Shown here: positions 6,818-11,972 of the stretch, one piece after another
How the letters are laid out: every line of letters starts with the position of its first letter
Position numbering within the stretch: the stretch's first letter is position 1
Assembly: GCA_009778265.1 (NCBI GenBank)
Contig: WRKA01000166.1
Span: 1 to 11,972, forward strand
Direction: 5' to 3'
From: Methanomassiliicoccaceae archaeon
Lineage (GTDB): Archaea; Thermoplasmatota; Thermoplasmata; Methanomassiliicoccales; Methanomethylophilaceae
Length of the DNA: 11,972 nucleotides
Program-made: the position numbers and the translations under genes
The notes under the pieces: model-generated
What the model saw: only the letters and a program-made list of their open reading frames with translations
Database searches by the model: none
What the model was told of the DNA's origin: nothing

Positions 6818-7336
6818 ATGGGCCATTATGCAGATACAAAGATCATAGACGTAAGCAAGGACACGTTCGAAGCATGGAAAAAAGGAAAAAAAAGGATCAA
6901 GGAATTCAGGTCTTGCGGCGATGAGACGTATTCGGAAAAAGACTTTATTGACGACGAAAAGGACTGCGAGGATATAGTGAAGGCTCCGAGGTCTGTCGAA
7001 TGTCCTGATTCGGAATGTGTGCGCAAACGCCTGGATGCGGTGAACTTCTCAGAGATCAGAAGGGACCTGTTATATGTCATCAATAAGTACGAACTCGCAG
7101 AGAAATGGCGGGATGTCAAAGTAGATCGTGACGGTTCATACGTGTTCTTTCTGCTACACAACATGCGGTTATCCGAATACGGCATTCCGCGAAAATATGT
7201 AAGAGAGGAATACGTGGACCCGGAAGAATGGGAATTCATGAAGGATGCCGACGAATACGCCATCGTGAGACAGAATCCGTATATGAGGGTCGAAGACGAC
7301 GGTGAGAACATCAAAATAACGATGTGGGGGGATTGA
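6818..7336 (+). CDS. FETNSSS-array paralog 4 lacking the FETNSSS motif
   Basis: 172 residues. It is clearly a paralog: VSKDTFEAWKKGKKRI (12-27) matches the SKETFEAW segment, DGSYVFFLL (105-113) and YVDPEEW (132-138) match protein 3, and the C-terminus VEDDGENIKITMWGD matches the common ending. The N-terminus is instead MGHYADTKII, so the FETNSSSxH signature is absent. No upstream in-frame extension would restore it, and AGGAGG at 6805-6810, seven bases before ATG 6818, supports this start. It is thus an intact gene that naturally lacks the motif, useful as an internal contrast for what the motif does. Confidence 0.75.
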   Translation: MGHYADTKIIDVSKDTFEAWKKGKKRIKEFRSCGDETYSEKDFIDDEKDCEDIVKAPRSVECPDSECVRKRLDAVNFSEIRRDLLYVINKYELAEKWRDVKVDRDGSYVFFLLHNMRLSEYGIPRKYVREEYVDPEEWEFMKDADEYAIVRQNPYMRVEDDGENIKITMWGD

Positions 7337-7339
7337 GAA

Positions 7340-7804
7340 ATGAAAATGACGATCAGATACGGCATGTTCGAAACGAACAGCTCTTCGGAGCACACATTCA
7401 TACTCATAAGCAAAGAGACATTCGAAGCATGGAAGCTAGGAAAGATACGCATAGACCGGAACAAGGGAGACAGCATCGGGTGCGTAAGGAACGGTGAGTT
7501 CATTGAAAGTGTGAGAGAAGAATTGCACGGGTGCGAGGACGGACGGGTCTACGAGGATGCGGATTTCAAAAAGGGCGGATGGCACGGACTCATCAGCAAA
7601 CGGATGAGCGGCACATACGAAAATATGATGCGGTACTTTGAAAGTTCCCACGGAAGCTGGGTCCTCAAGAGCGAAGCGAAAAAGGAATATGTGGATCCGG
7701 AAGACTGGGAGGAGACCTGTGACGGCGACGTCGTGGAGCAGTGCGCATATGTGGAGATCGAAGACGACGGAAAAAATGTGAAGATACACGCATGGGGGCG
7801 CTGA
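7340..7804 (+). CDS. FETNSSS-motif protein 5
   Basis: 154 residues, function unknown. TIR at 4-6, FETNSSSEH at 10-18, SKETFEAW (24-31), NGEFIES (51-57), GTYENMM (91-97), YVDPEDW (117-123), and a C-terminal EIEDDGKNVKIHAWGR. It is very similar throughout to protein 2, pointing to a recent duplication. It starts three bases after the preceding stop, and GGGGGGA at 7326-7332 is the likely ribosome site. It is the last gene of the operon; its stop lies 15 bases from the stop of the convergent GtrA gene, and no clear terminator is visible between them. Confidence 0.78.
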   Translation: MKMTIRYGMFETNSSSEHTFILISKETFEAWKLGKIRIDRNKGDSIGCVRNGEFIESVREELHGCEDGRVYEDADFKKGGWHGLISKRMSGTYENMMRYFESSHGSWVLKSEAKKEYVDPEDWEETCDGDVVEQCAYVEIEDDGKNVKIHAWGR

Positions 7805-7819
7805 TAGAATGACTCATTC

Positions 7820-8275
7820 CTATGATGTCCTTCTCGGCCGCGTGTTGATGCTCTTTTTGAAAACGACGAATCTCCACCAGAGGAACTCTAAAACAAGGTT
7901 CTGTACCATCACGACGATAAGCACAAGATATTCGTTCCATCCGCTTCCGATCCCGAATAATGAACCATCGGTAAGACGATCCGTGAGCCAGATCGAATAC
8001 GGCGCGAAAGCGCAATAAAATAAAAGAACGAGCGACATGGCGACAGGGATGTTATTCACTGAACGGAACGTATAACGGCGGTTGATCGTGAAGTTGTAAA
8101 CAACGGAAAGGACCAATGCGATGGTGTATGATAACCAATAATTCAGATGCGTCCCTTCGTTCAGCAATGTGAACGAGATCAGTTCGATGATGCCGGCGCC
8201 GATCGAAAAGGCGGTGAACTTGACGAACATCACTCCCATTTCTCTTATCGGCGTCCTTTCTGTTGTGTGTGTCAT
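7820..8275 (-). CDS. GtrA-family membrane protein
   Basis: 151 residues with four hydrophobic helices (about 15-38, 46-64, 76-97 and 113-133). Family signatures are NFTINRRYTF after helix 2 and FLWWRFVVF near the C-terminus. GtrA-like proteins are thought to help move lipid-linked sugars across the cytoplasmic membrane for cell-surface polysaccharide or glycoprotein synthesis. ATG at 8275 has no clear ribosome site; ATG at 8239 (MGVMF) is an alternative. The gene is downstream of a small membrane-protein gene with a gap of about 31 bases, probably one transcript, and is convergent with the FETNSSS array. Confidence 0.88.
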   Translation of the reverse strand: MTHTTERTPIREMGVMFVKFTAFSIGAGIIELISFTLLNEGTHLNYWLSYTIALVLSVVYNFTINRRYTFRSVNNIPVAMSLVLLFYCAFAPYSIWLTDRLTDGSLFGIGSGWNEYLVLIVVMVQNLVLEFLWWRFVVFKKSINTRPRRTS

Positions 8276-8306
8276 GATAATTCTGTTCGTATCATCGATG
8301 TAAGGA

Positions 8307-8561
8307 TCATCGTTCCTTTTCTCTGCGGCCGTATACGCAGATGGTCAAAGCACAGATAATAACGAATATCATCAGGAAGACCACCGGGGTCATAAGGTCG
8401 TTCATCTGTTTATCGGTTACCCCGTTCAAGGTGACGCCGTCGACGATCACCTCCGGCGAGGATGATATAGCGTCGAGTGCACTGAAAACAAATGCCGCGG
8501 TGATAACGGTCACAATTACGATGACCGATCCTAATATCATCAGAAATTTGTTCCCATTCAT
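8307..8561 (-). CDS. Small two-helix membrane protein
   Basis: 84 residues from ATG 8561 (a TTG one codon earlier is an unlikely alternative). Hydrophobic segments lie at about residues 6-28 and 57-77, with a short loop containing SPEVIVDGVTLNG between them and a basic tail RREKER, suggesting both ends in the cytoplasm. I recognise no family. It lies just upstream of the GtrA gene and is probably co-transcribed with it. Confidence 0.65.
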   Translation of the reverse strand: MNGNKFLMILGSVIVIVTVITAAFVFSALDAISSSPEVIVDGVTLNGVTDKQMNDLMTPVVFLMIFVIICALTICVYGRREKER

Positions 8562-8580
8562 CAAACCAGCTCATTCGGAA

Positions 8581-8627
8581 CGGGTGCGGAACACCCGGCC
8601 AGTTTATCTCCGACGTCTCTTATAATC
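8581..8627 (-). promoter_or_regulatory. Promoter and 5' hairpin for small membrane protein/GtrA pair
   Basis: Minus-strand ATTATAAGAG (about 8618-8627) resembles a TATA box. Transcription starting about 25 bases on would begin near 8598, just at a hairpin whose arms are 8581-8586 and 8592-8597 (six GC-rich pairs, five-base loop). The leader to ATG 8561 would be about 36 bases. Confidence 0.4.
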
Positions 8628-8670
8628 TTGCCGTACGGCGGACCACGTACCGGACATAATGTTAAAGAGC

Positions 8671-8715
8671 GAAATAAAGAATAATAAATGAAGAAAGAAG
8701 GCACGTTACCGTGCC
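8671..8715 (-). terminator. Hairpin plus T-rich tail terminator
   Basis: GGCACG (8700-8705), loop TTAC and CGTGCC (8710-8715) form a perfect six-pair stem. Read on the minus strand it is followed by the T-rich stretch TTCTTTCTTCATTTATTATT. It lies about 20 bases beyond the stop of the membrane-protein gene at 8736-9218. Confidence 0.65.
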
Positions 8716-8735
8716 CGAGTTCGTTCATCCGGGGG

Positions 8736-9218
8736 TTATTCTTTCTTTCCGAAAATAAGAAGCAGAAGACCGATCGCCGAGCCGGCGGCTATGAGCAGAG
8801 GCTCCAGAACGTAACCGAGGGTGGCGACCACATCCCCGCTCTTCAGCGCATCTATGACATACTCCCACATTCCCTCGGCTGTGTCAACACCGGAGAATGC
8901 AAAGACGACGATGAGTCCCAGGACCGAGAGTATCAGTGTGACCAGATACGCAATGATGCCCAGTCCGCGTCCTTTTCCCGCGAACAGACGGAATCCCACG
9001 AAGAAACCGAGAAGTCCCAGCACGGGGAACAGCCAGTACAGTATCTGAACATCGACGTCATATCCGAAATAGAGGTACATGATCGCACCGGCGACGGTGA
9101 TCGACTCATAACCCGTTTCTATCCCGAGTATCGGCAATAATGCCGCGATTATGAACCATCCGCCTATTATCACAAGAATAAAAGCGGAAAGTATGATCGA
9201 AAATGATCTTCCAGCCAT
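8736..9218 (-). CDS. Multi-pass membrane protein, unknown function
   Basis: 160 residues with four or five hydrophobic segments (about 7-30, 40-52, 60-80, 86-108 and 134-156). A basic loop RLFAGKGRG follows the third, and a soluble loop DTAEGMWEYVIDALKSGD (about 111-128) precedes the last. The short C-terminus is GKKE. I recognise no specific family. It is a single-gene transcript, bounded by a TATA box at about -27 on one side and a hairpin terminator on the other. No ribosome site is seen, which fits a leaderless message. Confidence 0.7.
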   Translation of the reverse strand: MAGRSFSIILSAFILVIIGGWFIIAALLPILGIETGYESITVAGAIMYLYFGYDVDVQILYWLFPVLGLLGFFVGFRLFAGKGRGLGIIAYLVTLILSVLGLIVVFAFSGVDTAEGMWEYVIDALKSGDVVATLGYVLEPLLIAAGSAIGLLLLIFGKKE

Positions 9219-9240
9219 GTATCTTCGAACCGTTCACCCG

Positions 9241-9249
9241 TATTTAAAT
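9241..9249 (-). promoter_or_regulatory. TATA box, leaderless membrane-protein gene
   Basis: Minus-strand ATTTAAATA is centred about 27 bases before ATG 9218. There is no Shine-Dalgarno sequence between, so transcription probably starts at or near the ATG. Confidence 0.55.
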
Positions 9250-9360
9250 GAATGTTAAATATAGGTCTTCGCACCCGAGGACAATTTTCCCGCATTCCGG
9301 ATACGGGACCGTCGACCTTAGGTTCGGCCTGCAATCGAAAGTTTTACGTTGTTCGGCGGC

Positions 9361-9366
9361 TTTAAT
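9361..9366 (+). promoter_or_regulatory. Weak TATA-like box for YdeI-family gene
   Basis: TTTAAT lies 28-33 bases before ATG 9394. No ribosome site is seen, so a leaderless start is likely. Another AT-rich element, GTTAAATATA, lies at about 9253-9262. Confidence 0.3.
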
Positions 9367-9393
9367 CGATCATATGTCGGCGGGCGATGATCC

Positions 9394-9963
9394 ATGGAAA
9401 TAAGCGATACACCGCTTCGCTTCGATACCAGAGAACAGTGGCGGGAATGGCTGCAGGAGAACTTTGACAAAGCGAAGGGCATATGGTTCGTTTTTCCTTT
9501 GAGATCCTCCGGAGAAAAAGCGATATCGTATAACGATGCGGTGGAGGAAGCATTGTGTTTCGGATGGATCGACAGTACGATCAGATCGCTCGATAAAGAT
9601 CATAAGATCCAGAGGTTCACTCCGCGCAATCCGAAAAGCAGTTATTCGCAACCCAATAAAGAACGGCTCAGACGGCTCGCCGATATGGGGCTGATAAATG
9701 AGACGTTCACGGAACAGTTATCTCAGGTGTTAAGTGAGGAATTCGTCTATCCTTCGGATATAATTGAAGCAATAAGAGAGGACGAGGTTGTTTGGGAGCA
9801 CTTTCAGAAGTTCTCGGATCCGTATAAAAGAATAAGGGTCGCTTACATCGACGCCGCACGCAAAAGACCCGACGAGTTCGGAAAACGGCTGAACCACCTC
9901 ATCGAAAGAACAAGAAAAGGGAAAATGATCGCCGGTTACGGCGGTATCGGTAAGTATTACTGA
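9394..9963 (+). CDS. YdeI/OmpD-associated (OmdA) family protein
   Basis: 189 residues. Family landmarks are KGIWFVF (28-34), the AVEEALCFGWIDS segment (49-61), QRFTPRNPKSSYS (73-85) and a helical C-terminal region (about 135-180) with YKRIRVAYIDAARKRPDEF. Proteins of this family are small, cytoplasmic and widespread. Names such as 'bacteriocin protection' come from early genetic reports, and the biochemical role is not established. It is of usual length and looks intact. It is transcribed away from the neighbouring membrane-protein gene, with promoters sharing the 175-base gap. Confidence 0.85.
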   Translation: MEISDTPLRFDTREQWREWLQENFDKAKGIWFVFPLRSSGEKAISYNDAVEEALCFGWIDSTIRSLDKDHKIQRFTPRNPKSSYSQPNKERLRRLADMGLINETFTEQLSQVLSEEFVYPSDIIEAIREDEVVWEHFQKFSDPYKRIRVAYIDAARKRPDEFGKRLNHLIERTRKGKMIAGYGGIGKYY

Positions 9964-10148
9964 ACACCGTATTCAACAAAAGGCGCTACGGGTCCGTCAT
10001 ATTCACCGGAAACACAAGGATAATATATGCAAGGACGGAACAAAAGTTCTCCGGAACAAGCGCTGTATTAAAGGTACCTCATAAATATCAAAAACATATA
10101 CGCCACGGCAAAGACAATTCGATCTGCGGAAAAATAAGGGTAGTTATC
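9964..10148 (+). promoter_or_regulatory. Intergenic region with hom promoter
   Basis: 185 bases with no gene. TATA-like ATAAATAT (10081-10088) and CATATA (about 10095-10100) are candidate promoters giving leaders of about 25-45 bases. A weak AAGGG at 10136-10140 precedes ATG 10149 by eight bases. Confidence 0.35.
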
Positions 10149-11120
10149 ATGATAAATATTGCGATAATCGGGTTCGGCGTCGTCGGTTCCGCATCATACG
10201 ACCTCACGATCCGAAATGCGGGACTGATCGAGAAAAAGGTCGGCGATACCGTCAAAGTGAAAAAGATCGTGGACATACGCGACTTTGACGATCACCCCGC
10301 AAGGGAACTGTTAACCAAGAACTTCGATGATGTGGTCAAAGACCCTGAGATCTCGATAGCCATCGAATCGATCGGCGGCCTGCGTCCGGCCTTCGATTTC
10401 ACTAAAGCGTTACTGATGAGCGGCAAAAGCGTCGTTACGAGTAATAAAGAACTGGTGGCGACGCATGGTCTGGAACTTTTGGAGATCGCAGAACGGAACA
10501 ATGTCAGTTACCTTTTCGAAGCAAGCGTCGGCGGCGGCATCCCGATAATACGTCCCATAAAACAATGCCTGGCGGCGAACGAGTTCGAAGAGGTGTTCGG
10601 GATACTGAACGGGACCACGAATTACATTCTTACAAAAATGAGAGAGGAAGGATTGCCCTTCGCCGAAGCTCTTAAAGATGCACAGGAAAAGGGATATGCG
10701 GAACTTAATCCTGCCGCGGATATCGATGGCTACGACACTTGCCGGAAATTAAGCATCTTGTCCTGGACCACATTCGGGAAATTCGTCGACGTCGAAAACA
10801 TAGACAGAAAAGGGATCGGAGATATCACCGCGGAAGACATAGAGAAAGCAAAGGCCGCCGGCCGCGTGATAAAACTGATAGGCCGTGCAAAGCTGACAGA
10901 CGGAGAGGTCCGTTGCACCGTTGCACCGGAGGTCATACCTCTGGGCGACCCTCTGGCCATGGTTGACGGAGTGTATAACGCGGTCGTGGTCCGCGGTAAT
11001 TTCATCGGTGATGCGATGTTCTACGGACAGGGTGCCGGAGGAGAGGCGACAGCCAGCGCGGTCATGAGCGATGTTATCGAGATATCCAGGAACATGGTCG
11101 CGTCCCGCGGACGTGTGTGA
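10149..11120 (+). CDS. hom: Homoserine dehydrogenase, short form
   Basis: 323 residues. It reduces aspartate semialdehyde to homoserine with NAD(P)H, the branch point to threonine and methionine. Seen in order: nucleotide-binding GFGVVG (8-13), TSNKELVA (97-104), EASVGGGIP (124-132), NGTTNYIL (154-161), GYAELNPAADIDGYD (182-196) and RKLSIL (199-204). Glu185, Asp196 and Lys200 match the substrate-binding and catalytic residues. It stops after the catalytic domain without the C-terminal ACT domain of many bacterial enzymes, so allosteric threonine inhibition through ACT is not expected. It is complete and ordinary. The next gene starts 94 bases downstream and has its own likely promoter. Confidence 0.95.
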   Translation: MINIAIIGFGVVGSASYDLTIRNAGLIEKKVGDTVKVKKIVDIRDFDDHPARELLTKNFDDVVKDPEISIAIESIGGLRPAFDFTKALLMSGKSVVTSNKELVATHGLELLEIAERNNVSYLFEASVGGGIPIIRPIKQCLAANEFEEVFGILNGTTNYILTKMREEGLPFAEALKDAQEKGYAELNPAADIDGYDTCRKLSILSWTTFGKFVDVENIDRKGIGDITAEDIEKAKAAGRVIKLIGRAKLTDGEVRCTVAPEVIPLGDPLAMVDGVYNAVVVRGNFIGDAMFYGQGAGGEATASAVMSDVIEISRNMVASRGRV

Positions 11121-11171
11121 ACCTTTTAAACAGTGAGGGATCAAGGATCGGGTGCAAAACCGAATTCAGCG

Positions 11172-11184
11172 ATATTTAGAAATA
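11172..11184 (+). promoter_or_regulatory. TATA box upstream of 11215 gene
   Basis: ATATTTAGAAATA would place a transcript start near 11203-11206, leaving a leader of about ten bases with GGTGA just before ATG 11215. This favours that start over the GTG at 11152, which lies upstream of the TATA box. Confidence 0.45.
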
Positions 11185-11214
11185 GATAGATCGTTTCGAA
11201 AGTTTGGTGAGATT

Positions 11215-11703
11215 ATGACGATTCCTTTTTCGACAGAGTGGGGCAAACAGATATACGATCGGTTTTTTTCAGACATGAAATACATAGGAATGTCCGATCG
11301 CGAAGCGTCTATGATCGTGGTCAGCAGTTTAAACCCGCGCAACTCAATTTGTAAAGATCGCAACATCACGCCTCACGACCTTTTCGATCTTAGACACCGA
11401 GCTTATGAGTTGATCAAAATATTACGAGATTATGCGGGTAAACCGCGTAAGGCGGGGGAGCCGATGTTAAGTCCTCCAATAAAAGAACTGCTTCCAGTAC
11501 GGGGCCCTTCTGAATTTGAACACATCAGAAAAAAGATGCTCGATCGCGGAATGACCGAGCAAGAGGCCGAATTACTTGCTATGAGGATCGTGAGACCAGA
11601 CAGCCCGAAATCCCAAATAAAGGTTCTCAAGCTGTCAGAACGAGATTATTACGAGATATTAGACTCTGCGATGAAAAAATATTTGGGAGATGATAGGCAA
11701 TAA
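11215..11703 (+). CDS. Hypothetical protein with two internal repeats
   Basis: 162 residues, soluble, family not recognised. The protein seems to be an internal duplication. Residues about 17-66 (MKYIGMSDREASMIVVSSLNP, then ITPHDLFDL) align with about 104-155 (MLDRGMTEQEAELLAMRIVRP, then LSERDYYEI). Shared positions include the GM(S/T), EA, P, D and A residues, with a two-residue length difference. A proline-rich linker (about 76-98) joins them. Each unit looks like a small helical bundle. The start is taken at ATG 11215 because a TATA box lies about 37 bases upstream and GGTGA just ahead; GTG 11152 would add 21 residues. Third positions look more A/T-rich than in hom, so it may be a more recent arrival (inference). 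Confidence 0.65.
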   Translation: MTIPFSTEWGKQIYDRFFSDMKYIGMSDREASMIVVSSLNPRNSICKDRNITPHDLFDLRHRAYELIKILRDYAGKPRKAGEPMLSPPIKELLPVRGPSEFEHIRKKMLDRGMTEQEAELLAMRIVRPDSPKSQIKVLKLSERDYYEILDSAMKKYLGDDRQ

Positions 11704-11713
11704 ACGATGAAGA

Positions 11714-11736
11714 CTGGACTTTGATGCAAAGCCCAG
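11714..11736 (+). terminator. Hairpin after hypothetical gene, possible terminator
   Basis: CTGGACTTTG pairs with CAAAGCCCAG across a three-base loop: nine pairs and one A-C mismatch, starting ten bases after the stop. There is no T-run directly after it, so termination is uncertain. The rest of the gap to 11926 holds AT-rich sequence and the next promoter. Confidence 0.35.
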
Positions 11737-11873
11737 ATCCGGCTCAGTATTATATACATGCGGTACCAACCAATTTGTATAAAAAATTCCATAAAGTGAT
11801 AATAAAAAACATGCTGGCCATTGTGTTTTTTCTGTGATATTTTCGGTCGGGTGAAATTTAAGAACGGACAAAG

Positions 11874-11882
11874 ATTTTAATA
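11874..11882 (+). promoter_or_regulatory. TATA box for ribosomal protein gene
   Basis: TTTTAATAT lies about 45-53 bases before ATG 11927. The expected start near 11905 leaves a leader of about 20 bases with GAGGG at 11916-11920. Confidence 0.45.
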
Positions 11883-11926
11883 TGTTCAGTTATTCAACGT
11901 GATACTCGGACCCAAGAGGGAATTCA

Positions 11927-11972
11927 ATGGCAGGAAAGAAGTCGAAAGGCACGTCCCGTAAGATCAAGGACA
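11927..11972 (+). CDS. Probable ribosomal protein eS1 (S3ae), 5' end only
   Basis: Fifteen codons, reading MAGKKSKGTSRKIKD, before the window ends. The start is supported by GAGGG six bases upstream. The lysine/arginine-rich beginning leading into K-D resembles archaeal S3ae/eS1 N-termini, which continue with D-K-W. With so few residues the identification is tentative; another small basic ribosomal or nucleic-acid-binding protein is possible. Confidence 0.45.
   Translation, partial: MAGKKSKGTSRKIKD

Noticed and set aside
1..11972. CRISPR array, tRNA, rRNA or insertion sequence.
   Set aside because: No evenly spaced direct repeats, cloverleaf, rRNA tract, transposase or terminal inverted repeats were seen on either strand.

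Overview
The window looks like archaeal chromosome. The evidence is TATA-like boxes about 25-30 bases upstream of several start codons, including some apparently leaderless starts, mixed with Shine-Dalgarno-led operon genes. An archaeal-type ribosomal protein eS1 (S3ae) also seems to begin at the right edge, and there is a HFX_2341-type CARF regulator. Protein style suggests Thermoplasmatota, possibly the Methanomassiliicoccales; that assignment is inference only.

Left part (1-1785): a partial DinD-like gene and a CARF plus winged-helix regulator, both on the minus strand, separated by about 325 bases of non-coding sequence. Centre (about 1850-7804): a long plus-strand operon that starts in the region it shares with the divergent regulator. 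It has a TATA box, a 5' hairpin, a 30-residue mini-ORF, an RNA ligase of the DRB0094/TIGR02306 type, an RlaP-type (PF10127) nucleotidyltransferase, a radical SAM protein, and then five small genes in tandem. Four of the five begin with the same signature: F-E-T-N-S-S-S-x-H at exactly residues 10-18. The fourth gene keeps the rest of the family fold but lacks that signature.

Right part (7820-11972): ordinary-looking genes. These are a GtrA-family membrane protein and a two-helix membrane protein in a minus-strand pair, a four- or five-helix membrane protein with its own terminator, a YdeI/OmdA-family protein, a homoserine dehydrogenase without an ACT domain, a protein built from an internal duplication, and the first codons of a probable eS1.

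The most interesting unit is the central operon. RNA ligase plus RlaP is a known RNA-repair pairing. The linked radical SAM enzyme and FETNSSS array are not explained by that pairing and may be a modifying enzyme with a set of substrates or effectors. The divergent CARF regulator would offer nucleotide-signal control. The functional link is inferred from gene order and spacing only.
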